NCBI RefSeq assembly: GCF_000758305.1
Contig: NZ_CP009458.1
Span: 4,712,001-4,776,000, forward strand
Direction: 5' to 3'
DNA from: Cedecea neteri
GTDB lineage: Bacteria; Pseudomonadota; Gammaproteobacteria; Enterobacterales; Enterobacteriaceae
DNA: 64,000 bases
Shown: in pieces, positions 36,037-44,568 of the stretch
Layout: each line of letters opens with the position of its first letter
Position numbering within the stretch: position 1 is the stretch's first letter
Notes under the pieces: model-generated
The model's input: the letters and a program-made list of their open reading frames with translations, nothing else
The model's database searches: none
What the model was told of the DNA's origin: nothing
Made by a program: the position numbers and the translations under genes

Positions 36037-36163
36037 AATACTCGTCATACTTCAAGCCGCAGCTGCGTTGGCCGCACCCGTTCACCTCAGTCACATAGTT
36101 AGCTATGCTCCTGAGGACTCACGGCCTTGCCGCCTTGCTGCAACTTGAATTAGTTAGAGTATA
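36037..36163 (+). repeat. ~126-bp MITE-like intergenic repeat, copy A
   Basis: Begins ATACTCGTCATACTTCAAG and ends CTTGAATTAGTTAGAGTAT, which are imperfect inverted ends. The interior contains GTTGG..GCACC, TCACATAGTTAGCTATG and CTCCTGAGGA. The copy at 37026-37148 has the same orientation and interior, so the pair flanks purC as direct repeats. It has no coding frame and looks like a non-autonomous intergenic element. Confidence 0.8.
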
Positions 36164-36209
36164 GATCGTAGGTGGTTACCGGCAGGATTACCATAAGAAC
36201 AGGCAGCGA

Positions 36210-36237
36210 AAAAACAGGGTGCGCAAAAACGCACCCC
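36210..36237 (-). terminator. purC terminator
   Basis: On the minus strand the GGGTGCG/CGCACCC stem with a TTTTT-containing loop is followed by TGTTTTTTC. It lies 27 bases after the purC stop. Confidence 0.8.
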
Positions 36238-36263
36238 ATTGCGCAACGTAAACGATTGCGTGG

Positions 36264-36977
36264 TTAGTCTAATTTAACGCCGAGACGGTGAGCAACTTCC
36301 TCATACGCTTCAATCAGGCCACCCAGGCTCTGGCGGAAACGGTCTTTGTCCATTTTATCAAGCGTTTGCTTGTCCCACAGGCGGCTGCCGTCCGGGGAAA
36401 ACTCGTCACCCAGCACCACTTCGCCTTTGAACAGCCCAAACTCCAGCTTGAAGTCAACGAGGATCAGGCCAGCGTCATCAAACAGCTTGCTCAGCACGTC
36501 GTTAGCTTTGTAGCTCAGTTCACGCATGCGGGCCAGATTCTCTTTGCTCACCCAGCCAAAGGTTTCGCAGTAAGATTCATTGACCATCGGGTCATGCATG
36601 GCGTCGTTTTTCAGGAACAGATCGAACAGTGGTGGGTTCAGCTCAATACCTTCTTCAATACCAAGGCGCTTAACCAGTGAACCCGCGGCGCGGTTACGAA
36701 TCACGCATTCTACCGGCACCATGTCGAGCTTCTTCACCAGCACTTCGTTATCAGACAGCAGCGCTTCCATCTGGGTTGGGATGCCCGCTTCTTCCAGCTT
36801 GGCCATAATGAAATGGTTAAACTTGTTGTTTACCATGCCTTTACGGTCGAACTGCTCGATGCGCGCCCCATCACCTGCTGACGTATCGTTACGGAATTCG
36901 AGCACCAACAGATCCGGGTTTTCCGTACTGTAAACGGTCTTCGCTTTGCCGCGATACAACTCAGCTTGCTTTTGCAT
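36264..36977 (-). CDS. purC: Phosphoribosylaminoimidazole-succinocarboxamide synthase PurC
   Basis: Joins aspartate to CAIR to make SAICAR, step seven of purine synthesis. The 237 residues equal the E. coli length. Signatures include the N-terminal LYRGKAKTVYST, the nucleotide region VECVIRNRAAGSLVKR, and LVDFKLEFG and DEFSPDGSRLWD. It lies 218 bases downstream of bamC, separated by a terminator and repeat copy B, so it probably has its own promoter with a PurR-like site. Confidence 0.97.
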   Translation of the reverse strand: MQKQAELYRGKAKTVYSTENPDLLVLEFRNDTSAGDGARIEQFDRKGMVNNKFNHFIMAKLEEAGIPTQMEALLSDNEVLVKKLDMVPVECVIRNRAAGSLVKRLGIEEGIELNPPLFDLFLKNDAMHDPMVNESYCETFGWVSKENLARMRELSYKANDVLSKLFDDAGLILVDFKLEFGLFKGEVVLGDEFSPDGSRLWDKQTLDKMDKDRFRQSLGGLIEAYEEVAHRLGVKLD

Positions 36978-36994
36978 CTTTCTTACTCCAGGTA

Positions 36995-37010
36995 TAGCGA
37001 TCGCTTGCGC
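36995..37010 (-). promoter_or_regulatory. Imperfect PurR-like box before purC
   Basis: Minus-strand GCGCAAGCGATCGCTA keeps the GCAANCG core of the PurR consensus but misses three of the defined positions. It lies 18 bases before the purC ATG, where a repressor could block initiation. Confidence 0.35.
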
Positions 37011-37023
37011 AATCGAAGGGGTT

Positions 37024-37148
<125 letters not shown>

Positions 37149-37164
37149 TACATAGGCCTAAATA

Positions 37165-37192
37165 AGAAGGGCCGGAATTAACCGGCCCTTCT
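37165..37192 (-). terminator. dapA-bamC terminator
   Basis: Perfect 11-base stem AGAAGGGCCGG/CCGGCCCTTCT with an AATTAA loop, followed on the minus strand by TTATTT. It begins just after the bamC stop codon. Confidence 0.8.
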
Positions 37193-37195
37193 GTG

Positions 37196-38230
37196 TTACT
37201 TGCTGAATGCTGCCTGGAAGACAGCGACCAGCGCATCGTTCTGAGACTGCGTCAGCGGGTGCCCTTTCGGATCGATGAACTGCAGGCTACTGCGGTTATC
37301 GAGGTCGCCAACCTGCAGCTTATAGTCGCCGTTGGTTAAACCTGGGTCTTTCGCCCCCAGGTCGCTCCAGCTGCTGTCAGACAGTGCTTTATAGGTCACT
37401 GCGATATTGCCCTGAGAACGGGTGGTATCGGTGACTTTCATGCCCGCTTTTTCAAGCGCAGCCGGCAGGCGGTTCCACACCACGTTAAACGGCGCGCGAA
37501 CAACCAGCATTGGCAGCCCGGTATCATCCGCGGCGCTCTGCACATCAAGCTGCGCTGCGCTGCGGTTGTCCTGCGCATTCTGGCGGGTCGTTTCAGACTT
37601 ATCGAGACCGGCACTGATGATATTCAGCATTTGCGCGCTGTAGCGCTGCAGAGATGAAGCATCCGCCACTGGCTTGCCGCCCTGCTCCAGATTCAGCAGC
37701 TTAACGACAACGGACTGCTGGTAACCCTGAGGCTGCACGCTAATCTGGTAACGCCCACGGTATTGCACGTCTTCGTCAGCGCGGTTCCACTGAACCCAGT
37801 CAGTTGTCAGGGTCTGGCTGGCATCGTTGCGTTGCGCAATAGCGTAGTTCCCTGATTGCAGGATACTCACCACCTGAGGCCACAGCCCGCTCGCCTTGTT
37901 AGCTTCAACCTGCAGCGTGGCGGTATCACCGGTGAACTGAGTGCGAGCCCCGTTTACCAATGCCAGCGCCTGCGCCGGTGGGCGAATATCCAGCTGCTTG
38001 CCTACAGCACCGCTGCCGTTGGTGACCGGAACGTTGTAGTCGCCATTCTGAATCGGCAGGATCATCCCGGCCGGAGAGTGAATTTCCGCGAGTGGGGTTG
38101 CATCCAGGTAGGACTCATCGCCGCTAACCTGACGCTTGTAACGCTGATCGGAACTGCACGCCGCTAACAGCATGGCGAGCGAAACAACAGCAACTTTTGC
38201 CACCGTCGACTTCTGTACTGAGTAAGCCAT
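37196..38230 (-). CDS. bamC: Outer-membrane assembly lipoprotein BamC
   Basis: Subunit of the BAM complex that inserts beta-barrel proteins into the outer membrane. The 344 residues have a signal ending in lipobox LAAC with the lipidated C25, the long unstructured N-terminal stretch that wraps BamD (RYKRQVSGDESYL), and two helix-grip domains. The ATG at 38230 has AGGGAG upstream. It follows dapA by 16 bases and they form an operon, as in E. coli. Confidence 0.96.
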   Translation of the reverse strand: MAYSVQKSTVAKVAVVSLAMLLAACSSDQRYKRQVSGDESYLDATPLAEIHSPAGMILPIQNGDYNVPVTNGSGAVGKQLDIRPPAQALALVNGARTQFTGDTATLQVEANKASGLWPQVVSILQSGNYAIAQRNDASQTLTTDWVQWNRADEDVQYRGRYQISVQPQGYQQSVVVKLLNLEQGGKPVADASSLQRYSAQMLNIISAGLDKSETTRQNAQDNRSAAQLDVQSAADDTGLPMLVVRAPFNVVWNRLPAALEKAGMKVTDTTRSQGNIAVTYKALSDSSWSDLGAKDPGLTNGDYKLQVGDLDNRSSLQFIDPKGHPLTQSQNDALVAVFQAAFSK

Positions 38231-38246
38231 CAAATCTCCCTAAGCT

Positions 38247-39125
38247 TTACAGCAGACCGGCATGCTTAAGCGCGCTGATAATCACCGGGCGACTGGCGTC
38301 GGTCAGCGGCGTCATCGGCAGGCGTAAGGTATCGGTTGCCACAAGACCCAACTCCCTCGCGGCCCATTTCACCGGAATAGGGTTAGGTTCTACAAACAAT
38401 TTATGGTGCAGCGGCATCAGACGCTGGTTAATTTCGCGAGCCTGTGCAAATTGCCCTGAGGTGGCCAGTTTACACATTTCTGCCATTTCACGCGCGGCTA
38501 CGTTTGCGGTTACGGAAATCACGCCGTGGCCGCCAAGCTGAATGAAGTCCAGCGCGCTGGCGTCATCACCGCTCACCAGGATGAAGTCATCTTCAACCAG
38601 CTCTTTGATCTGGTTTACGCGGCTTAAGTTCCCGGTGGCTTCTTTGATACCGATAATATTTTTGATTTTCGCCAGGCGGCCAACAGTTTCCGGCAGCATG
38701 TCACAGCCGGTACGCGACGGCACGTTATACAGCATCTGCGGCAGATGGGTGCTTTCAGCAATCGCTTTAAAGTGCTGGAACAGCCCTTCCTGAGTAGGAC
38801 GGTTGTAATACGGGGTGACCGTCAGGCAGCCCACAATGCCGCTGTCCTGCAGGTGATGCGTCAGGGAAATTGCTTCGGAGGTGGCGTTAGCCCCGGTACC
38901 GGCAATGATCGGGATACGCCCGTCCGCCAGTTCCACGGTAAGCTTCACTACGTCGACGTGTTCGTCGTGGCTTAAGGTAGCCGATTCGCCGGTAGTCCCT
39001 ACCGAGACAATCGCCGATGTTCCGCTGGCGACATGGTAATCAATCAGTTTTTTCAGGCTGGACCGGCAGACATTACCTTTCTCATCCATCGGCGTAATTA
39101 TCGCGACAACACTTCCCGTAAACAT
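38247..39125 (-). CDS. dapA: 4-Hydroxy-tetrahydrodipicolinate synthase DapA
   Basis: Condenses pyruvate with aspartate semialdehyde, the first committed step to lysine and diaminopimelate. The 292 residues show the Schiff-base Lys in IIGIKEATGNL (about residue 161), the catalytic Tyr in LYNVPSRTG and the TTGESATL pyruvate-binding segment. The ATG at 39125 with AGGGTGG upstream gives the E. coli start MFTGS. It is the first gene of dapA-bamC and is divergent from gcvR. Confidence 0.97.
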   Translation of the reverse strand: MFTGSVVAIITPMDEKGNVCRSSLKKLIDYHVASGTSAIVSVGTTGESATLSHDEHVDVVKLTVELADGRIPIIAGTGANATSEAISLTHHLQDSGIVGCLTVTPYYNRPTQEGLFQHFKAIAESTHLPQMLYNVPSRTGCDMLPETVGRLAKIKNIIGIKEATGNLSRVNQIKELVEDDFILVSGDDASALDFIQLGGHGVISVTANVAAREMAEMCKLATSGQFAQAREINQRLMPLHHKLFVEPNPIPVKWAARELGLVATDTLRLPMTPLTDASRPVIISALKHAGLL

Positions 39126-39271
39126 TAGCCACCCTCTGTGCAAACATGTTCTCCAATGTTACGTTTGGTGCCATAGCAAAAGCAAGCCGCCAGAAGGCGC
39201 TAAGCGGTTGGCAGCTTACTTTTTTTATGCTTTCCTAATGTGAATCTCACCGATTGACAGGAAGAACACGT

Positions 39272-39826
39272 TTGACACCCTCATCACACCATTATTTGGT
39301 TATCACAGCCCTGGGGGCGGACCGTCCGGGTATCGTCAATACCATCACTCGTCACGTAAGCAGCTGCGGCTGTAATATCGAAGACAGCCGTCTGGCGATG
39401 CTGGGTGAAGAGTTCACCTTTATCATGCTGCTTTCCGGCACCTGGAACGCGATAACCCTGATCGAATCCACTCTGCCGCTGAAGGGCGCCGAACTCGATC
39501 TGTTAATTGTGATGAAACGCACAACCGCGCAGGAAAGACCGGCCACGCCGGCCACGGTCTGGGTGCAGGTTGAAGTGGCAGACTCGCCGCACCTGATTGA
39601 GCGATTTACCCACCTGTTTGATACCCATCAGATGAACATTGCCGAGCTTGTTTCCCGCACTCAGCCTGCGGAGAACGGCGTGGGGCCGCGCCTATATATT
39701 CAGATAACGGCCCACAGCCCCGGTTCTCAGGATGCGACAATTATCGAGCAAGCGTTTAAAGCCCTATGTACAGAACTGAAAGCAGAAGGCACTATTAACG
39801 TGGTTAACCCACAGCAAGATGATTAA
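39272..39826 (+). CDS. gcvR: Glycine cleavage system transcriptional repressor GcvR
   Basis: Glycine-responsive protein that binds GcvA and keeps the gcvTHP operon repressed when glycine is low. The 184 residues form two ACT domains (ITALGADRPGIVNTITRHVS and VADSPHLIERFTHLFD). The start is the TTG at 39272: AGGAAG lies six bases before it and the encoded (M)TPSSHHYLVIT matches the E. coli N-terminus. No ATG or GTG fits. bcp starts 16 bases after the stop. Confidence 0.93.
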   Translation: MTPSSHHYLVITALGADRPGIVNTITRHVSSCGCNIEDSRLAMLGEEFTFIMLLSGTWNAITLIESTLPLKGAELDLLIVMKRTTAQERPATPATVWVQVEVADSPHLIERFTHLFDTHQMNIAELVSRTQPAENGVGPRLYIQITAHSPGSQDATIIEQAFKALCTELKAEGTINVVNPQQDD

Positions 39827-39841
39827 AGACGGAGAGTAGTG

Positions 39842-40312
39842 ATGAGCCCACTGAAAGCCGGTGATATTGCACCGAAATTTAGCTTGCCCGATCAGGACGG
39901 CGAACAAGTAAATTTAACCGACTTCCAGGGACAGAGAGTTCTGGTTTATTTCTATCCAAAAGCAATGACACCAGGCTGCACCGTGCAGGCATGTGGTTTG
40001 CGCGACAACATGGATGAGTTGAAAAAGCGTGGCGTGGAAGTGCTGGGCATCAGCACCGACAAGCCGGAAAAACTTTCCCGTTTTGCCGAGAAAGAGCTGC
40101 TTAACTTCACCCTGCTTTCTGATGAAGACCACCAGGTTTGCAGTCAGTTTGGCGTGTGGGGCGAGAAATCTTTTATGGGCAAAACCTATGACGGCATTCA
40201 CCGTATCAGCTTCCTGCTGGACGGCGACGGTAAAGTGGAGAAGGTGTTTGACGATTTCAAAACCAGCAATCACCACGATATCGTTGTGAACTGGCTGACC
40301 GAAAACGCCTGA
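39842..40312 (+). CDS. bcp: Thiol peroxidase Bcp (bacterioferritin comigratory protein, Prx)
   Basis: Thioredoxin-dependent peroxiredoxin of the BCP/PrxQ group that removes organic and hydrogen peroxide. The 156 residues have the peroxidatic C46 in TPGCTVQACGLRD and the resolving C51 five residues later. It lies in an operon with gcvR, with GGAGAG before the ATG; a GTG one codon earlier is possible. A terminator follows directly. Confidence 0.96.
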   Translation: MSPLKAGDIAPKFSLPDQDGEQVNLTDFQGQRVLVYFYPKAMTPGCTVQACGLRDNMDELKKRGVEVLGISTDKPEKLSRFAEKELLNFTLLSDEDHQVCSQFGVWGEKSFMGKTYDGIHRISFLLDGDGKVEKVFDDFKTSNHHDIVVNWLTENA

Positions 40313-40320
40313 GAACAGAT

Positions 40321-40352
40321 AAAAAAGCCGACATCTCCGTCGGCTTTTTTCT
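40321..40352. terminator. gcvR-bcp terminator
   Basis: AAAAAAGCCGAC and GTCGGCTTTTTT form a near-perfect stem with a short ATCTCC loop. Flanked by A and T runs, it should work in both directions. Confidence 0.9.
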
Positions 40353-40391
40353 TATCGAGTATTCCGCTTCGTAAGGCAGCGATTTTCTCAG

Positions 40392-41258
40392 TTATGAAGC
40401 AAGTAGGTCATAATGCTGTTCAATGAATTGGGGTAAAGTCGTTAAAGGTTGCCCAATAATTTCTATCCCCACCTCATCCAGCCCCTCAAGCAATCTCTCG
40501 CGCTGATCCTGTTTGATAGCCAGGAAATGCAAACGCAGAAAATCATTCTCGGGTATGCCGAGCTGCGTTAAGAATTCATCCACCGAAACATGTTCAAATT
40601 GAATATCTTTGCCTAAGGTATCTGCCAATACCTGCGCTATTTCGGCATGGCTGTATTCTACAGGCCCATGAAGTGAATAAATTTTTCCGACATGTTTTCC
40701 GGGTTCTATCAGCATACTGGCGACAACGCGGGCAATATCTGCAGCAGCGATAGGGGCAAAACGGCTGTCTGGATCAAACGGCGTCACATAGCGGCCACCG
40801 CGAATTAAATGGGCTGAATATAATAGCCACTCGGCAAAAAGGGTGACCCGGAGATGAGCCGTCGGAATGCCCGACCAGTCTAATACCTGCTCCGCAATCC
40901 AGTGTTTGAGGGTTTGAGGACTCGTGGCATCAGGTCGCGACTGCTTCTGAGACATATTAACGATCAGTTTAATTTTTGCCTCTTTGGCTGCCTGGGCAAA
41001 AATTGCCGTCGCCTCCACAAGCCCTTCCGCTAAAGGGTAACAAAAATAGGCTGCTGTCACGCCCTCCAGCGCCTGGCGCATTTGCCGAAGCTGGAGCATA
41101 TCAGCGACCACGACTTCAGCCCCTGACGCACGTAATTTTGCGGCACGCTCATCCTCACGGCGAACCAAAGCCCGAACTTTATGGCCCTTTTCAAGCAGGA
41201 ATTTTACCGTAGGGGATCCCGTATCACCTGCCGCAGCGGTAACCAAAAATGTGTTCAT
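40392..41258 (-). CDS. NmrA-like NAD(P)-binding protein
   Basis: Member of the NmrA/atypical short-chain dehydrogenase group, related to quinone reductase QOR2-type and redox-sensing proteins; the substrate is unknown. The 288 residues open with a Rossmann loop (LVTAAAGDTGSPTVKFLLEKG, shortened GxxG form) and RALVRREDE, followed by the family's middle segment LIVNMSQKQSRPDATSPQ. No YxxxK catalytic pair is obvious, which is usual for NmrA-like proteins. The frame continues up to 41420, but that part overlaps the SDR gene; the ATG at 41258 has GGAAAG upstream. It is the last gene of a TetR-SDR-NmrA row. Confidence 0.82.
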   Translation of the reverse strand: MNTFLVTAAAGDTGSPTVKFLLEKGHKVRALVRREDERAAKLRASGAEVVVADMLQLRQMRQALEGVTAAYFCYPLAEGLVEATAIFAQAAKEAKIKLIVNMSQKQSRPDATSPQTLKHWIAEQVLDWSGIPTAHLRVTLFAEWLLYSAHLIRGGRYVTPFDPDSRFAPIAAADIARVVASMLIEPGKHVGKIYSLHGPVEYSHAEIAQVLADTLGKDIQFEHVSVDEFLTQLGIPENDFLRLHFLAIKQDQRERLLEGLDEVGIEIIGQPLTTLPQFIEQHYDLLAS

Positions 41259-41316
41259 TTTTTCTTTCCGAAAGTCCAGGCGCGTTGCCCGGTAAACCAG
41301 ATGTGGACAGCCCTGA

Positions 41317-42033
41317 TTACAGGGTGGCGAAATGGTGCTCCAGCCCCTTAGGATTGCTTTCCCAGAAGCGTGAAACCTGCACCGAAACAGGATCAGGATA
41401 AATATCTTCCCGCTCTTCAAGCAGGCCTTTCACAATCTCTTCTGCGGCAACGGTTGGCGATGTTTTTTCCGCATGCCGATCGGACGCCATATCGGTATCA
41501 ATAGGGCCAGGGAAAATACCCACCACGTTAATATTCTGGGATTTCAATATAACGCGCGCGGCCTGGGTTGCTGAAAGCAGTGCGGCCTTAGAGGCGGAAT
41601 ACCCCGCAGTTTGGGACATAGGCGCCAGCGCCAGCACGCTCAGCACATTGGCAATCACGCCCACCTCTTTTTTGCCCATAAACGGCGCAAAAGCTTGAAG
41701 AACCCGCACCGTACCGTAATAGTTGACATCCATATCAGTCATCAGCTCGGCAAAAGTCGCCGTCAAAATCGTATTGTCATTCATCACCCCGGCGTTATTA
41801 ACCAAAATATCAAGCTCACCGATTTTCTGAGCCGCGGCATGAACACTCTCCGGCTTCGTCACATCCAGCTGCACAGCAATCACACGATCGTCGCCATAGT
41901 CCCGCAGCGCTTGAGGATCGCGAGCACCAGCATAAACCTTGCCCGCTCCGTGCCTGAGAAATGCACTCACCAATTCAGCGCCAATCCCCCGGTTTGCACC
42001 GGTAACGAAAACTGTTTTGCCTTGAATATTCAT
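41317..42033 (-). CDS. Short-chain dehydrogenase/reductase
   Basis: Classical SDR oxidoreductase of 238 residues. It has the coenzyme motif TGANRGIGAEL (TGxxxGxG), D-V at QLDVTKPESV, the NNAG motif LVNNAGVMND, and the catalytic Ser (NVLSVLAL) with YSASK (Tyr-x-x-x-Lys). An NADP preference is suggested by AGARDPQ after the second strand. The substrate cannot be read from sequence. It starts at ATG 42033, 57 bases after the tetR stop, and nmrA-like starts 58 bases later. The three genes are probably one unit controlled by the TetR protein. Confidence 0.85.
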   Translation of the reverse strand: MNIQGKTVFVTGANRGIGAELVSAFLRHGAGKVYAGARDPQALRDYGDDRVIAVQLDVTKPESVHAAAQKIGELDILVNNAGVMNDNTILTATFAELMTDMDVNYYGTVRVLQAFAPFMGKKEVGVIANVLSVLALAPMSQTAGYSASKAALLSATQAARVILKSQNINVVGIFPGPIDTDMASDRHAEKTSPTVAAEEIVKGLLEEREDIYPDPVSVQVSRFWESNPKGLEHHFATL

Positions 42034-42089
42034 ATCAATGACCTTTTGGGTTAATTCACCTTCTGGTGATGTCTTCATACGCGCAGAAT

Positions 42090-42692
42090 TTATCCTGTAC
42101 GCTTCGTTTCTATTTCAGAGGCAAGCCGTAACGCATTGGAAATGCCGTCCTTGAGCAACTGCGTAGACAAAGCCTCATCGGTAACAATACGAGAAAGCTG
42201 AAGCGTGCCGACCATGACGGCCCAAACAGCACCGGCGACTCTCATTCGGGCCTCAGCCCCGGCCTCAACCGGCAGACAATCAGCTATACGCTCAATAAAG
42301 CTGAGCGTTTTTCTCGTTATCATTGACCGGGTGTCTTCCGGTCGATTTTTCAATTCCGATGCAAGCGAGGCGAACACACATCCCTTGTCGGGATTATCGC
42401 GATGCCCTGGACTCAGGTAGCGCGACAAAATATGCTCCAGACTGACCGGCGAACTGCCGTCCCCTTCAGCAAAAATGCTGCAAAAAGTTTCATCTGCGGC
42501 AATCCCCACCGCTTCCTGAATCAACTCTTCTTTAGATTTGAAGTGACTATAAAATCCACCAACGGTCAGCCCTGCATGCTCCATCAATGCAGCGACGCCA
42601 ACTTTTTCAATGCCTTCCTCACGGAAACGTTGTGAAGCAACCTTAACAATGTGCTTGTGCGTTTCCTCTTTATGCCCTTTTGCATAACGCAT
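42090..42692 (-). CDS. TetR/AcrR-family transcriptional regulator
   Basis: Predicted ligand-controlled repressor of 200 residues. The N-terminal TetR helix-turn-helix is clear: HIVKVASQRFREEGIEKVGV followed by ALMEHAGLTVGGFYSHFKSKEEL. The C-terminal part is the variable ligand pocket. As first gene of the tetR-SDR-NmrA row it probably represses its own operon through the palindrome at 42731-42744. It may also touch the MATE gene that ends 135 bases upstream. Confidence 0.88.
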   Translation of the reverse strand: MRYAKGHKEETHKHIVKVASQRFREEGIEKVGVAALMEHAGLTVGGFYSHFKSKEELIQEAVGIAADETFCSIFAEGDGSSPVSLEHILSRYLSPGHRDNPDKGCVFASLASELKNRPEDTRSMITRKTLSFIERIADCLPVEAGAEARMRVAGAVWAVMVGTLQLSRIVTDEALSTQLLKDGISNALRLASEIETKRTG

Positions 42693-42730
42693 GAAACTGC
42701 CCTCTTTTTAGCGTGCTTAGTCAGCATTAA

Positions 42731-42744
42731 ATTATATTTATAAT
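42731..42744. promoter_or_regulatory. Candidate operator/promoter of the TetR gene
   Basis: ATTATA-TT-TATAAT, a perfect 6-base inverted repeat with a 2-base gap, 39 bases upstream of the tetR ATG. It overlaps TATAAT/TATATT hexamers suitable as a -10 in the leftward direction. A TetR-type dimer bound here would block its own promoter. Confidence 0.4.
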
Positions 42745-42827
42745 ATAACCACTCGTCGCACAGCCAACATCTCTTTTGATGTCGGGTTATCCGTTATCCT
42801 GCAAAAGGGAGAAAACCGGCAACAGCC

Positions 42828-44240
42828 TCAGCCCTGAACCACGTTGGCGGTGGCTGACGTACTGTCAGAAACTCGCGGCCACATGGCGCCAGACAACTCG
42901 GTCATTACGCAAATCACCGCTGAAACCACGATGGCCACTGCAACAATCGAGAACACCCCCACCAAAGAGAGATGGAAATACGTGACGCCCAGCCACCCGC
43001 CACCGGCTGCAATCAACAAGCGCGCCGTGCCGGCCAGGAAAATACGCCACATATAGCCACTTCCCTGCGCGGCAAAGCTCAGCGCGAAAACAATCCCACT
43101 CGCAGCATAGAATGGGGCAACAATTTCCAGATAGAGCGAACCCGTTTTCATAATCGCCGGATCGTGGGTGAACAGCCCCATCCACAGCGCCGGGAAAAGA
43201 GCCACAATTACACCAATGACTTCGACAATCGTGACGCTTACCGCCACCCCAACCCACGCAATTTTTCTGGCGCGGGCAATCTGACCTGCGCCCACGTTCG
43301 TCCCGACCATAGTGAGGATCGCGGTTCCCATTGCGAATAAAACAGGGATAAGAACGTAGTCCAGTCGGGATGCTGTGCCATAACCGCCGATAGCATCGAG
43401 GCCAAACCGCCCGACAGCGCCGGTCACGAGCAGAACCATGACATTCAGTTGCAGTGTCCCAAGCGCGGCCAGCACGCCCACCTTGAGAATGTCGCCGAAT
43501 AACCGACCACGCAGAGGAGAGAGCCTCAAACGTAGCCCGGAACGCCCGCTGGCCATGTAGCGCAGCAATGCCAGGGCAGCCAGCCAGTAGTAGAGGCTCA
43601 CGGCCACACCGGCCCCCGCGATGCCAAGGCCTTTGATCGGGCCAAGGCCGAAAATAAACAGCGGCGAGAGAGGAACCAGCACAATAGCGCCGATAAACGT
43701 CACCAGGGCCGGCACTTTCACGTTCCCGACGCCCCTGAGAACAGCAGAAAGCAGGTTAACTATCCAAATCGGTACCGCCGCAATAAAAACAAATATTGAG
43801 TATGTCTGCGCGGCATGAAGCGCCTCGCCGGACCCACCGAGAGCAGCATAAAGCACCGGCCCAAAGCCGATAACGCTCACAGTAAAAAGCAGGCCAAAGG
43901 CCACTGCCACCACGACCGCATGCAGGATCAGGGCATTCACATCATCATGCCGGCCAGCACCAGCCGCCCGTGCAACCGCAGAAGCCACTCCTCCTCCAAT
44001 GCCCCCGGCAGCCATCATTGTCATTAACATCCACAGGGGAAACACCATCGACACGCCAACCAAAGCTGACGTTCCGAGGAAAGAGACATAATAGGTCTCA
44101 GCCACGTTGACCAGAGTTTGTGCCGCCAGCACAGCAACGGTGGGGAGAGCAAGGCGCATCATTGTTGAAAACACTGGCCCACTCAGCATTTGTTCCCGCA
44201 TGTGCCGTTTGGCATTCTCACGATCGTTCTGAATCTTCAT
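42828..44240 (-). CDS. MATE-family multidrug efflux transporter
   Basis: Cation-coupled exporter of 470 residues with about twelve membrane helices in two MatE repeats (first from LPTVAVLAAQTLVNVAETYY, second from ILKVGVLAALGTLQLNVMVL). The conserved loop VGTNVGAGQIARARKIAWVG after the second repeat's helix is typical of this superfamily. The ATG at 44240 follows AGAGGG; the frame upstream to 44276 has no support. It lies upstream of tetR on the same strand, with no close E. coli counterpart at this place. The drug specificity is unknown. Confidence 0.85.
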   Translation of the reverse strand: MKIQNDRENAKRHMREQMLSGPVFSTMMRLALPTVAVLAAQTLVNVAETYYVSFLGTSALVGVSMVFPLWMLMTMMAAGGIGGGVASAVARAAGAGRHDDVNALILHAVVVAVAFGLLFTVSVIGFGPVLYAALGGSGEALHAAQTYSIFVFIAAVPIWIVNLLSAVLRGVGNVKVPALVTFIGAIVLVPLSPLFIFGLGPIKGLGIAGAGVAVSLYYWLAALALLRYMASGRSGLRLRLSPLRGRLFGDILKVGVLAALGTLQLNVMVLLVTGAVGRFGLDAIGGYGTASRLDYVLIPVLFAMGTAILTMVGTNVGAGQIARARKIAWVGVAVSVTIVEVIGVIVALFPALWMGLFTHDPAIMKTGSLYLEIVAPFYAASGIVFALSFAAQGSGYMWRIFLAGTARLLIAAGGGWLGVTYFHLSLVGVFSIVAVAIVVSAVICVMTELSGAMWPRVSDSTSATANVVQG

Positions 44241-44568
44241 GTTGCCCTCTCTGCCGCCGCTCATTAACCCAGTCACGGTCGATTCGCGTAGCCTTAATAA
44301 TGATTACATTATGATCATAATACTATGCAGCAAAAAAACGGAATACAAGAGGGATCGAAACAAATAGTCCATCGATCGTTTTCCAGGGGAAGATTACAGA
44401 CGCCTTCGTGTAGTCGCCCCCGTAGGCAGGAACTGAACACGAATAGCGCGTGAGAATTTGAAGCTTGGGAAGGGTCATGCAGTAAGGCATCAGGCAGAAA
44501 GAGGCCGCCTGACGGGAGGGGCGACCGGCGACGGAGGATATCTAAATACCGCCGCCAATCCCTTATCG
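44241..44568. other. Intergenic region MATE / perM
   Basis: 328 bases without a convincing gene. The part next to the MATE gene is AT-rich (44290-44345) and should contain its promoter. The part next to perM is GC-rich (44505-44560, GGAGGGGCGACC...GGAGG). I found no strong hairpin or known repeat. Confidence 0.4.
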
